Positions 49,635 to 62,639 of a DNA stretch of 64,000 nt are shown here, in pieces. The DNA is from Neodiprion pinetum. Its lineage: Eukaryota > Arthropoda > Insecta > Hymenoptera > Diprionidae. Below the pieces are notes generated by a model. The model was not told the origin of the DNA. It did no database searches and worked only from the letters and a program-made list of their open reading frames with translations. Position 1 is the stretch's first letter, and each line of letters opens with the position of its first letter. Position numbers and translations under genes: made by a program. The DNA is taken from the NCBI RefSeq assembly GCF_021155775.2, contig NC_060235.2, positions 24,809,598 through 24,873,597 on the forward strand, given 5' to 3'.

Positions 49635-52301
49635 TTAAACACTTCTAAATTCCACTTCAGAGTCATACGTTTGCCTTTCAAACAAAACATTTACGATTTC
49701 TGTTCCTGAGTATTTTTCCAAGTTTTTAATGAAATTATCGATTGTATTTTTACTACTTTTTATATGCTCAACGTATGGTGCTGTCTCTGTATCATGTTTG
49801 AACATGCTTTCGTTGCAAACTTTTTTTTTTATATACTGCGCCTCTTTAACAGTGAAAAAATCAGATTTAGGTACGTGGATCTTGCCTTTCACAATATTTC
49901 CAATAGTATCCTGTACCATTTCCGTTGTTACACGAACTTGTGTTGATTTTAATTGGAGCAATGCAGTATCTAACTCGTTTCTGAGTTGCATACATATTTT
50001 GTCGTTTAAATTAAGATGTTCTTTTTTTAACGACAAGTCCATTTCTACTGGCCCTATTGAGGCGATTCCACTGCCTTTATCAGCACAACCCTTTCCACTT
50101 TCTATTAGTTTACCTTGGCCGTAACAATTTCTTCGATTCTTAGAGTTATATATTGATAATTCAACCTCAGTGATCGTGAAACCTTTGTCTTTCAATCTTG
50201 ACAAAATTTTTTTGTTCACCGCATGACGTAATTCTAAGAAGTTACACACTGCTTTGTCGGTTGATAATACTGCCTTTTTTGATCCCTCCTCTGACAATAC
50301 TGCTTGAGCTTCAACAACAGGCGGTACGTTGTGTGAAAAATCCTTCAAAGCACTTTTTACTTCACCGGAGGACATTCTTTTTTCAATTTCATAATTAATC
50401 AGTTGTTCTCTAATGCTTTGCACTTCGGTGATCACTTCTTCAATAGCTTTTACACTGTGACTCAACAAACTGTTACCTCGATTAGTTTCAACGTTTTTCA
50501 AGGTTTTTGAACTGCTTATGTCAGAGTTAAATTTTTTTACAATCATATCGATCTGTGTTCTTGAATTTCCTTTCACTGTAGTTATATTTGGAGAGGAGTG
50601 AACTAAGCCAGTGCTATCTATCAAAATTAGCTTTTCATTTTTAATTTTCTGCTTCGATTCAGTTTCTTCATTACACTTATAAGGCTTGTTTTGCAGATTT
50701 TTACTGTCCTTTTCAAGGCTCAGATTAAGCAAATTCTCACCGATCTGCCGTTTCAAAAACTGACTTTTTTCTATACGTACAAACGATTTTACAGTTGATT
50801 GTTTGCCTTTGAATATTAGAGACTTTCCTTCGGTATCCCAAGTTGACTTGTCTTTGATTTGTGTTTGATCTTTGCTTTTTCTACCCCTGCGATCTGATTT
50901 TTTCCCTTCCTTTTCGCAAGAGTCAGCAGATTTAGTTTTTCGTTTCTCTATTACACGTGAGATATTATCAGTGTTATTAGTCATACTGGAACTGTGTTTG
51001 CTGTTCAATACTTTGAATTCATAATCGCAAAGTCTCGCTAGTTTCTTGCCTAACTGGTTTACAGATTTTGAATTATTTTTCAATATTAGATTCTTATTAT
51101 TGCTTGTATTCATAGATACACCAATATCCTGCGCCATAATTTTTTTAATTTGATTTATTCGAGGATCTTCATTTGAACATTGGTTTGCAGTTGTCACACC
51201 TATAGACATATTGCTTTCGGTTGCAAAGTATTCCATATCGCATGGTTGGAGTGGGCCTAAATAAAGCATGTTTAATATTATATTAAACTATGTTATAAGT
51301 AGTGTCTTAGCTCTATAATATCCAGTATCTAAAGTCCACGGAGCAAATTAAATCCTAGAACTAAACATTGAGGGATAAAAATGTTGACTAGAATGAAAAT
51401 TTGACAATTGTGGTAATTCGAAAATGATCTAAAAAAAATTATAACACAAAAGAGATTACGAAGTGAAGGATTAGCTGTATCGGTTATATCAATTGCTACA
51501 CACAGACCTGTGTATATTTCTTCCGTCTGACAACTTCTTTCTACCAAATGAATTCCCCATTTTAACATATACATATCAAAAAATGCCTGACATAATTCAA
51601 TCGGAGTTTCATTCTGATCGTAATGTCTATCTTGGAAATAAACTCTTCTAAGTCGACAATTTGGATATACAATTATTCTTTGAATAGCTTGATAGTCCGA
51701 TCCATGAACATGGTTGCAAAGAGTTTGTAGATTTATTTCCAGATTATTCCAGCCTTCGTCTAATTTTAGTGGTATTTGAGTTGTGTTTGCGTGAGCCGGT
51801 TGAGGTTTTTCATGGCTATGGGTAGTCAAAGAAAATTGTCGACGATGCCTCGCCTTGTCTATGAGCTAGAGTATATCGAACAATATTACCAGTAATAAAT
51901 ATAAGTATATAGTTGAAGAATTGACTCCAATAAAAATTTGCAAATAATTATTATTAAATTAACTTTGTATCACAGTACTGTCGTCAGTAACTGAGAAACC
52001 ATTTCGTTTCACCAACCTGCAATTCGAGTTTAAACATTAGCTCCAAGTTTTTAACAACAAGAACAAAAATTGGCAATCTAATGTTCAGGACATCCATTGG
52101 ATTGGCGGGACAGGTTATATTTGTTGGTACAGGAGTTTGGTGTGGTCCCATTATTTCAATAACTTTATCATGATTTAATATCTGGTCTTCGACTCGACGA
52201 ATCCTTCCATCCAGTGAAATATGCTTAGACCATAAACCAAGAGGTCTATCTCCGATGCTATACAATAATGAGACAAAACCGCAGCGTTGTGGCCTTGACA
52301 T
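49635..52301 (-). CDS. CFAP20-domain paralogue with a long basic extension
   Basis: Minus-strand exons 52301-52017, 51865-51508 and 51256-49635; 2265 nt, 754 aa, joins in phase (the second donor GTCTGT is weak). Residues 1 to about 200 are a divergent CFAP20 domain: GFVSLLYSIGDRPLGLW, NITCPANPMDVLNIRLPIFV, LKLDEGWNNLEINL and NCRLRRVYFQDRHYDQNE line up with CFAP20 block by block. The following 540 residues, one exon, are Lys/Ser/Asn-rich, probably disordered, with no domain I recognise. The intron after LELQ matches the position of the CFAP20 intron after FEVQ. It is tail-to-tail with CFAP20, so probably an inverted local duplication. Likely axonemal, by homology only. Confidence 0.88.
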
Positions 52302-54703
52302 GATTGCAAGTAATTTTGTAAGGATGATTATAATCTTCAACTATATTTGCCTTCCTGTTCAAATGCTATTAAATTTTGGGACATTTCTTGCAAGTACAGT
52401 ATTTAGTTATTCGCATTGGATTGTCGTAAAAGACTTTTCTTTTCCACTGTCTTTGGAGTATGTGTATTTTGTACGTCATTTATATACTTTAACATATCTG
52501 TTTCTTTGTTAATGATGTATTTCGAAAGTCTTGCATTTCATTATCAGACATTGAGCCGAATAATTGTTTGAATTTTTATAAATTGGTACTGCATATTTTG
52601 AAAGTTCACTTTAAATGAGCAGGATAGAGAAGTTACATGAGAATTTATTACATTTTAAGGGCAGATATCATTTATTTTCGGTACCGTTGGGTGTGTTTTT
52701 TCTTCCCGATCAAATGTTTCGTGAAATCCCACTATGAAATCTCAATCAAGATCCTAATTCGTTTCAACGAACGGAAATTGAGTTTCATATTTCCAAGATT
52801 TGTATATTATATTTAGTATATTCAGTCATTCATAGTTAATCATAATTGGTCTCTGTAATTGAAAATTAGCGATCTCAAAAGGTAAGAATAATTTAGATCA
52901 TTTTCAGAGCATCTGCTACATACAGTGAAAATCAATGGTGCTTGGCGACCTAAACCAAAAAGGCTGACTCTACTACTGATGACCATGCGTCTAACTACAT
53001 TTTCGCAATAGATATTCGTATCTAACTTCTGGCTTCAGCCAAAGATATCCGTTGGAATAATTGAAATATGGTATACAATATAACTGCACGGAGACTGAAA
53101 AAACTAGAGCTTAACTCGTGAACGTTGGTCATGCTGTATAAAATCAGGCTTGAGGACGGCAATAGCAGGGCTTCGCTTTTCGAATATTTTTTTACTCTGC
53201 TTTTGTGCATCGCAAAGAACGACGCCACGGACAATAAGCTCGGTGCATATAGAAAAGTCCCCAGCTTCACTTAAGGCAAATAGCAAGCGCTCTTTACTGG
53301 CCCTATGCGACAGGGCGATTCGAAACGAGGTGTTAATTTCGTGCCATGGAATAGCCACGGAGGCTTATGTATGGCTGGGTTGTTGGCGTAGAGAGGAAGA
53401 AATGCCTGTCGGTTGGGACAAATACGGTCGATTTGGTGCTGTCGTAAATTTCGCGCACGGTCTCTATGGAGAGAGTAGTTCCGAGGGTCGGCTGTAGCTA
53501 TGTCCATGGCTGCTAACATGGCGAAGAAAGATAGCCTGATGGTATCCCCGTCTGTGTTGGTCTAGTCCCGTCCAATAAGGTATAACAAGGGCAAGGAACT
53601 ATCTCTCTCTATCCGCTCTTCTAATGGAAGAGAATGGGGAGCGCGCGGTTCAGTTACATTCACGATTTCTGTGATTGGAATGTGCGGGTCGAACGTGATT
53701 GGAGTCGGCATAGCAGAATACTATAATTTCCTACGGCTCTTCAGCTCCCCTTAGCAACGCTCCAAAGTCCATAAGGTCAGTGGGTAGTCTTTATATAACT
53801 TTACTATATGTCGATGAGTCGATGCTACAAGTAAGCCCAATGCAACTATACCTACTTTATAAAAGGCGGGAAAGATTGGTTTCGTAATTCTAATTTTAAA
53901 TATTGCACTTGATTAAAACATGGCATGCGAACCTCTAATCTGTCAAACAATTTCGTGATTCCGGAACAACGAATTTTTATGATCAGTTTTAGAAGAATTA
54001 TCTGAGTTTTCATTGTAAAATTGAAGATATATGGCAACGGTAAAAGGTTGAGTACCGGGCAAAATGGCCGACCAATTAAGCGTTGGATTCCAATATGTAT
54101 ATTTTATTTTTCACTTAGAACGTACATACAGTTGAAGATAATGGGATTCATGTTTTTTTTTATCCCGATGTCGACGAAAGCTACCGCCTCTGCATATTTA
54201 AAAGGCCTTTTCCAGGCTCTCTGAATTTATCGGAGCCGACAGTACCCTATCTATAAATAAAACAATCGTTCATGTATACATATGTTTTTAAAATCGACGA
54301 ATGCTATTATATATTTTGTATTGAGCACTCGTTTCGGGGGAGACGCCGACGCCCGGCGCCGACGTCGTTTTTAAAGCGTCGGCGGTGTCAGAGTAATCTC
54401 ACCAATCCTAGGGCTCATAAGTAAAAAAGATCGTTACAATAATCAACCCTCTCAGACGCTGGTTCGTCATAAAGATGAGCTTCTGACAAGTCCGTAGAGA
54501 AAGCAATAAAGGGGGATAAATTTTAAAGGAAACGAAAAATTCAAAGAAATAAGTAAAATGTATAAGTTATCAATATAAATGAACAGACCGTTGCCCTGTC
54601 CGGAATAATCTTTGCGTTACTATTATTAATGTATTAGTATTTTATTTTGTATATACGATAATAATAATAATAATTATTATTATTATTTTATTTTGTTTTT
54701 GAA
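52302..54703. other. Intergenic between CFAP20 paralogue and zinc-finger gene
   Basis: From 53100 to 53760 the DNA is less AT-rich and holds overlapping frames on both strands with no recognised motif. A CpG-rich inverted motif (GACGCCGACG and CGTCGGCGG) is at about 54340-54390, AAAATGGCCG at 54061-54070, and an (AAT)n/(ATT)n tract at 54657-54690 just before the next start codon. Confidence 0.45.
54657..54690. repeat. Palindromic AAT/ATT microsatellite
   Basis: ATA triplets turn into ATT triplets at the centre, so the tract is self-complementary. It ends 14 bases before the ATG of the zinc-finger gene and probably lies in its 5' leader. Confidence 0.8.
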
Positions 54704-57700
54704 ATGGGCACGGCTGGCCGCGATTTTGATCGAGACAGAGAATGCGAACAGTGTAGAATCTGTGCAAACAACGTTTCGAAGGATGAAGGGGTGTATATTT
54801 TTTCTGAAGAAAGCAGACGACACTATCTGCAAGCAAAAATACGCAAATATTTATACGTGTTGGTGAGTCAAATTTCCTCCACCTGATGCTTGCTGTCAAG
54901 AATGGTAGAAAACGTTATTTAGTTACACGACCATAGAGCGTATCAGAGCGTATGCGTGAAATATAATTTTATGGATATGAAGTTCATTTGCTTGTTTCTC
55001 TCTTTGCTCCAGAAATAACCTGAATCTAATGAGATGCATAAATATTTTTAGTTTCTCGTAAGTCACTCGATCAAAGTTTGCTGAAGTGAAAAAATAAGAT
55101 CCCGTCGCGAAAATTATAGAATGCTAGTCAAAATATTTTGACGAATAAACGATAGCAGTATAATTTACTGATTCGGCGTCTGAAGCACTTTGCATCAAGA
55201 TGAAATACTGAGTTTGTACGATATAACATCGATGGCATTCGGATTTATTTATGTAATGACGAATTATGAGATAAATACGCCAGTCCCTGCGGTCGTTTAC
55301 TGAAAAATTCCCAAAAAATTCTAGGTTACGATAAATTATCGGGGAACCATTTCCCCGTGTCGTATGGAAATGTTAAAAAAATTAGCATTTTATTGATTAA
55401 CTATGAGGACTGTATTGCATGAGCGTTATACATATGTATATAAGCGCGCCTCTAAAATATTAGCAATAATTATAATGCCGACATTGAGGATCATTACGAA
55501 ATGTACTATAGACTTCGAAATACGTGTGTATCGCATGTTTTCGCTATTTTATACGAGCGAGTTTCACAAATTATACAATAAATTATGTCGTGGACTCATT
55601 TGAAATGAGTAATACTTGAAGAATAATTAGAACAGTGACTTTTTTTAACGATAATTTGTTCTGTCCTATTAAAAAATCCAATCAATCATCACAACAAATT
55701 ACATATCTGAATTATAAAAAGTCTAAACATTTTAAATATATTATTCAAAATCTCAATACATGTCCTGTTTGAGTACATATCCATTTACATCAATTTCATC
55801 AGACATTTAATATTAGGAACAGAAGTAAATTGTACATAATAATGATGAAATTAAACACTCCACATCAATATATTCTTTTTAATAAATAATGTACCTATAT
55901 CAAATTTTTATTCAAGGTATCCTCCGATGATAAGTTGCCACAAATCGTTTGTTCGACATGTACGAAAAGATTGGATGGCATTCATCGGTTTGCAACAATG
56001 GCACATCGAGCCCAGGAAAAGCTAAGATTACAACTATCAGAAATAATGGAGAATGTGAAGGAAGCGGATGAAATGGCAGATGGGAAAATCAGGAATAATC
56101 CAGAGGCAACCAGAAGGCTGGAAGATCGAGGATTGCTGCATTCAATCCTTACTCAAGTGCGTCCGCCAGAAGTAATTCAGTGCTTTAAGTATTCCATCAA
56201 TTTTTTTTATACATCAATTACGAAACATTTATGAGTTACTAATTATATCACCAGGTCTAATTACATACCCGGCAATTATTACGAATTAATTTATACTTTT
56301 TTGACTGCTTAGAAATTTTCTTTATGGCTAGTATTTGTCATTACTTAGGGTGCTATAGAAATATTGGCTGAAGGCGAACCACTAGAGTCAGTTTCTCTGT
56401 TATCCCATGAAGACAGCGAGCATACTCAAAGTATGGAAGAAATGGAAGTCAAAGTTGATCCCATGTTATTTTTGCAATGCGCATTGGAACAATCTGGGTC
56501 CGATGTATCTGATGTATCGGATAATGAAGACAAAGAGTCTAGAACGTCATCACCTGAGCCGCCGTCAGTTACGCACAAGTTAGTGCATTAATAATGATAT
56601 GCATGTATAGATAAGCTTAGCTGTGAATAATTTACTATACATATTATATAAAGGCAAGCTTCTTGAATTGAAATTATGAATTTTAATTTTCTAAATTCTA
56701 AAACAATGGGTTTTTAGACAAAGTATTTTTCCTTTCTTCCAAAGTTTGTTCGTAACAGTTTGTACCGATGTAGATTTTTTGACATCTGTTTTCAAATCTG
56801 CCATTGGCAAGGAACAATTTTCAGCACTAATTCTTTTTTTTTTATGCTTTTAGGAATATTGAGATAAAACAAGAACCACCCTGTTACGACACTAAGCCAT
56901 TTGAATTAATGGAGACTGACGAAGATGTATTGAACAACAGCATAAAACCTTACGAATGTACAATATGCGCTCGATCTTTTATATCTCAAATTGGACTGCA
57001 AAACCACTTGTGGTCACACTTACCCAGGGATCATAGATTTGACGGGAAACCTATACTGAGGTCACAACAAGTGTTTTCTACAAATGGAGTGCTACATACA
57101 AGTTCGGATAACAATTCGACTGGAAATTTCATATGCCCAATTTGTAGCAAACGGATATCAACAAAAGGAAATTTGAAAGTGCATTTGGAAACGCATAGGC
57201 CTAAAGGGAAGTACGGCTGTGATATATGTGGCAGAATGTGAGTACAGGTGTTTGTTTCAAGTCTCAGACTTTTTTCGTATCTTACAAGGAGAGGTTACGC
57301 AATACTAGAATTCGATCTTGAATAAATTATTTTTCACACAGTCATTAGCCAGCATACAGAGACCCTTAATTTCGATTTGGGTGGAAAAAATCGGTCGAGT
57401 AACATTTAAGAATTTTTTTTTTTCCACTCTTTGTATTTCAACGATATCTCTTGAATGAATCAATATTTCAACTTAAAGATTGACTTAGAGCGTACTGATG
57501 TTTGAGCACACAATATACTTGAATAAGGATAAGATTAGAGCGGGAAAAATTTGTATACAGTTATCCGGTTATGCCATTTGAAAGATTTTAGTATTCATTT
57601 GTTTAATTTAACAATGACCATCACGCCCATTTATTTCAACTACCTTGGAATTTTCATATTATATAATTCACTGGAGATGACCGATGACTATTAAAAATAA

Positions 57701-58346
57701 TAGTATAATTGATGTCACCAACTTTGCCTTGTCAATATCAGTTTGATAACATTCTTAAGCTTATAAAATATTATTATCTGGTGATAAAAGCAATCAATAG
57801 TTAATAATCAAAGTCGAGTAAACAAATCTAGTGAATAGTTGTGAAAATATTCTTGGTTCTTAAGGACGTTTTCTAATATTTGTTATCATCATTACTATAT
57901 GACACATGATGTTCCTGTAATAAGCACTCTAATAACCACATTTAGTGTGTCCTTCAGAAAATTTTTCGCTTGCTCGATACTTATCAACTTTCTTTTTCAG
58001 TTTCAAAACACAGTCCAATTTATTCCGTCACAAAGAGTATCACGGAGGTATTCAATTTCCGTGCAATGTTTGTGGCAGAGTATATCCAACAAATTCTACA
58101 CTGCGTGCGCACAGTATAACTCATTCGGATCTGAGACCCCATGCTTGCCCGTTATGTGACAAAACGTTCAAGAGAAATCAAGACCTGAAGTTCCACATAA
58201 ATCAACACACTGGTGCTAGGCCTTACCAATGTCCGTATTGTCCGAAAGCATTTGCAAGCTCTGGAAATTGTTTTTCTCATCGGAAACGAATGCATCCACG
58301 AGAAGTTCATCGAGATCGGCAAAGAGCAGCAGATTTAATGAGATGA
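54704..58346 (+). CDS. ZAD and C2H2 zinc-finger transcription factor
   Basis: A probable sequence-specific DNA-binding protein of the insect-expanded ZAD family. Exons 54704-54862, 55917-56156, 56349-56578, 56854-57237 and 58001-58346; 1359 nt, 452 aa, all in phase. The N-terminal zinc-finger-associated domain has the Cys pairs CRIC near residue 18 and CSTC near residue 63, and mediates dimerisation. An acidic linker follows (SDVSDVSDNEDKE). Six C2H2 fingers: YECTICARSF, FICPICSKRI, YGCDICGR-IF (split by the last intron), FPCNVCGRVY, HACPLCDKTF and YQCPYCPKAF. Linkers of HTGARPY type join the last fingers. It ends in a short basic tail. I cannot name an orthologue; single genes of this family are hard to assign. 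Confidence 0.93.
54863..55916 (+). other. First intron of the zinc-finger gene
   Basis: A 1054-bp phase-0 intron splitting the ZAD, GTGAGT to TTCAAG. Nothing else was seen. Confidence 0.6.
57238..58000 (+). other. Last intron of the zinc-finger gene
   Basis: A 763-bp phase-2 intron inside finger 3, GTGAGT to TTTTTCAG. Nothing else was seen. Confidence 0.6.
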
Positions 58347-60177
58347 ACCTCGGAGAGCAAGTTCGAAGAATGGGTGTAATGAGGAGTCAATGAGAATGCA
58401 ACTCTTCTAATAGCGGTATCACATCTTGAAGTATTTTACATACGTAACCATCAGGACTGGGCGGGCATCCAGCATACTCGGGTATCTGAATCGAACATTG
58501 AACTTGAATGAATATATACCCGTAATTCTAGCAGCGTGATACTATTTAATTATTTTGTCAAGACACTGGATAAAACAATTCCAAATCTGTTGGGTTACCT
58601 GACCTGACGAATTTGACTACCCACATACGTCTAGTAACCATAAATATTCTACTTTCAAATTATGTGGTGCTAACTATCTGTCGCATCATTGCAAAGTTTT
58701 TCCTCCAGCTTGTTCTTATTTCGTTATAGTAAATAATATAAAATGAGATACAAGTTGATATCCTTTGAGTATACAATTCAAAAATTAGTATGGAAAACTA
58801 TAACAATCATTTCATAAGGATTATTGTTTAGGCATGACCATATTTTTTTGATATTTAAATATTCGTTTTATTATAAAATAGGTGTAACGCAAATTTGTAA
58901 GATTGGACATCGTAGAGATGATTTGATGACCGTGATTTATGTCAATTTCAGGCATTTAAATCTAGATATCACCAGTGTATATTATTGTGTTCAGAATGTC
59001 CACCATTTCATATGATTTGTTCAAGGCGTCTGTTAAGTTAAAATTAGATACTTTTCATTAATTCTATTATGAGGTAGTTACACACCAAAGCTTTATCAAA
59101 TTAATATGTTCGTAAGCTATATGCAATGATTTCCTCAAAAATGCAAAATAAAACATACTGAATTTAAAATCAAGAGCTTACATATCGCACGGATGTAACA
59201 ATTCAATAAGTACTCAATGCGCGGCCATGTCCTAATAAAATAATTAAATAGTGTCAATTTTTTGTCAATCAGCTTCCTTAAAGTGCGACACCTATGTTTG
59301 AAATGCAGAGTACCACATGATCGTGCCTGTAAGGGGAATTCAAGTTTATGATCAAGAAATTTCATTGCATAAAATATAATGAGATCGTGAATGCAGTGTA
59401 AGTTAGTATTCTAGTCATCATGTTTGAAATGAAATTTACACACATAGGTATGTAGGTAGTCGAAGATATATAATACAGTATTTTGTCTATGTGTAGGATT
59501 AAGCCAATTTAGTAGGTGAAGTAGCGTAGGGGGAACAAGAAAAGTGATTTTATACAACGTACGAAAACTCTACATGTATGAAGAATTGTCGAAAGCTATT
59601 TTCTAGTTTGTGACGGTTTAATACAAAGCATATATGTAGATATGTCATTCGGTGTTAAGACTGTATACGAAAAGTGTGTGTCAAATTAGATTAAATAAGA
59701 ATGTAGGTAGTTACCGTCTAAGATACGTTAATTTCATGTCATGAAAAATATATTTAGACACGTATATTGATAGTATTACAATTTAAGAAAGGAATTAAAG
59801 GGCCTACTTAGAATCGTATTGCAGCTCGTATCATTATTCTTATAAGAAAACTAATATTAATGAATGTTAAATGAAGTCTGAATAGTGTTAGGAAACCAAT
59901 TTTCGACTAGATATTTGTGTACTGTAGAAATATAGATCATATAGAACGTGCTTCCGTACAATATACCTTAGGACGTTTTTAAAAAAATCCTAAATTTTTT
60001 AAACTCCTTCTACCATTTATTATAGATTTAGTTCGCCGCTCTACAATATAAAAGTTAAATGACGTCGAAAACACAGTAAAAAGAATCCAATGTCCGAAAA
60101 CTCGTCGTTTCCGTAAGCTTCCAAAATTTTTGGATCTTGTATGTTTTTTTTTTTTTGCTGCAGTTTCATAATTTCTT
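58347..60177 (+). other. 3' flank of the zinc-finger gene; no gene seen
   Basis: AT-rich, with short frames lacking motifs. AATAAA at 59147-59152 is one possible poly(A) signal, about 800 bases after the stop. Confidence 0.4.
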
Positions 60178-60589
60178 TTAAGGGGGAAAGCCACTGTGAT
60201 GGCCGAAAAAATTACCGATTTTTAAGAATTTTTTGCAGAGGGATATCTAATTAATAAAGGGATCGAATTGATGGTGTTTTACTACGTGTATATTAAACTT
60301 ATTTTATATAAATTATTATTAAAAAATATTTAAAATTAACCAAAACCACCTTTTGCCGAGATATCAATGCCACGATGGGGAGGGGAAATTTTTTCTATTA
60401 GTCGTTAAGTTAAGACCCATATCTTTGTTAATTTTAAATATAATTCAATAAAAATTTACATAAAACAAGTTTAATATACACGTAATAAAATACCAATAAT
60501 TCAATTCCGTTATTAATTGGTTAAGTCTGTGAAAAAAATTCTTAAGCATCGGTTATTTTTTCGGCCGTCGCAGTGGCTTTCCCCCTTAA
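60178..60589. mobile_element. TTAA-flanked hairpin element, 404 bp
   Basis: TTAA at 60178-60181 and 60586-60589 flanks ends GGGGGAAAGCCACTG and its inverse. Inverted similarity runs over almost the full length, through GGCCGAAAAAAT, TTAAGAATTTTTT and TTACGTGTATATTAAACTT. The TTAA duplication suggests piggyBac-type mobilisation. No open frame. Confidence 0.75.
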
Positions 60590-62629
60590 TTCAAAAGTTT
60601 TATTCATTGAGAGTACAGAAACCAATTCGTAACTTCAGGTTGAACGTAATAGATTTGAGGGACATTCAGTAAAGAGAAGAAACTTGCACCTCTTCTTGAA
60701 ATATCTGTAATATATATATATGTATAAAATTACTAAACACGTAGCGAAGATAATTTGAAGTGACTAATAATTGATGAACCTGATGCGTAATCTTACATTA
60801 ATCTTATCGCTGAATAGTGCTATACCAGCTAATTGATTATGTGGCTAGTGAGACGTTCTAATATAGTTTAAATAAAAATGGGTATCTACACATTTTGCAA
60901 ATACTTTTCGCACGCGCTGAATTTGCCAAAAAACTAACAGCCGACAGTGCAGTCGAATGAAACAAGGAGTATTAGGCGAGTTTTGCAAAGTGAATAAATT
61001 AAAAGAAATTCGAGAACTTTGTAAGCAATGACGATGAGAAATAGTTCGTAATTTACGACTAATCAATCAGTGTTCAGCGTAATTTAATCAATTTTGGTAC
61101 GCCTTGAAGTGGTCAAAATTTCAATACGATTGATTGGAAATACTATAAATGAGTATATAAATCCTTGAAAAAACAGGCTTCACACCGTTGGAACTTGTAA
61201 TTGATCAATCGGAAAGACAGGGATTTTATCTTTTGGGTAATGTAAGAACGTAATGTGATAAATATACAAATTTTGGTACACACTGCAGGATCCTCCGATT
61301 TTTATGATCGTTTGACGAATTTGAAGATAACAATGGGGACTATTTTACTACCTTAAAATAGTGAGTAAATTGCCGATCCCGTTCCACGTGTAACTCATGT
61401 GAATTGACATCATATTATTAAAACCGAAAATAGAACTGTAGAATCAACATGTACCACACAATATTATACACTGAGTATTATACAAAAATAAATCATACCA
61501 CACACATCGGAGTGAATGAATAGTTTTTCTGCAGTTTCATTATAAATTTGTGTAGTTCTTACGTAACTTCATCTTTCACTTTCCATCTCTTATCTACCAA
61601 TTTGCTTTTAGAAGAGCGTTGAATCGGGCCCTGATCGCCGGTCGGGCGCGCGCCTTCGGCGGTATTTCGCTGCGGTATTTCGCCCCCCCCCCCCCCCCCA
61701 TTCTGTTTCGGCCAGCGCGGCCGGCGCTCAGTCTTATCAAGATATCAGCGCGACGCGCACGTGCGACGTGCGAGCTGTGCATGATTTTGAGTTCGAAATG
61801 ATATCCCATATAATAAATAATTTCTGGATAATTTCTTCGTCGTTGTAAAAATTGTTATTTCAAAATCAATTTTCGTCAAACCTCTATGTACGTTTGTAAT
61901 ATCATGATTGACCGATTTCTGTACGCATTCCACAGTGTATTCCTTACAACTGCACATAGGAGTTTAGCCTCGAGTTTTACAAAGAATTGGTTTGTTCGAA
62001 AATAATAATTACGTCGACGATGAAGAAAAAACCAGAACTAACTTTTGATGTGAGACATATTTCGTAGTTAAAATCATATGCAGGAAAATCAGCACCCTTC
62101 TATAATAGCAAACATATGTGATGAGTGTAGAATTTCGCTTGCTGGTTCTCTTAAAGATGAATCGGCCGGACGTCTGATTCAAAAGTTCGGCAAACTGAAA
62201 AAACATTTAAAAAATTTGCTGCGGGATTGTTCGTATCGATGATACCGAACCCGACTGAAACAACCTCTCTATTATGTAATATAGAAATTGATCTGAGCAA
62301 ATTCGAAGCTAATATATCAACCATTTTATTTTAATTTTAATATTTTTTACATTAAAACTCCGTAACAGAAGTTGGGATTATTTTTTACGAATTTTAATAT
62401 CTAACAACTTTATTACAAATTACTTTTTGATTGGTAAAATCTTACACATCGAATACCAGTTGAAAATAATTTTTTAACGATTATTTTCACAACCCCATTC
62501 TATACACAATTCTGAACAAAACCATGGCACTCCAATATATTTTCATTTGACGCAAAAATAAACGAATCGCATGAATTCTAAGAATTTACTATTCCGATTT
62601 CGTAAAATTGATGTCATTTTTCTATGTGG
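60590..62629. other. Intergenic, with CpG-rich patch at 61620-61770
   Basis: Mostly AT-rich and empty. The patch at 61620-61770 is strongly GC- and CpG-rich with a run of 17 C at 61683-61699. It could be a promoter of a gene outside my recognition or part of a repeat. Frames on both strands there are composition artefacts. Confidence 0.4.
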
Positions 62630-62639
62630 AGTGTGACCT

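Noticed and set aside
49729..50398. Plus-strand frames opposite the CFAP20 paralogue
   Set aside because: Shadows of the long minus-strand coding exon.
61594..61809. Frames of 60-71 codons on both strands in the CpG-rich patch
   Set aside because: Gly/Ala/Arg-rich on one strand and Pro/Ala/Arg-rich on the other, as expected from base composition; the poly-C gives poly-Pro or poly-Gly.
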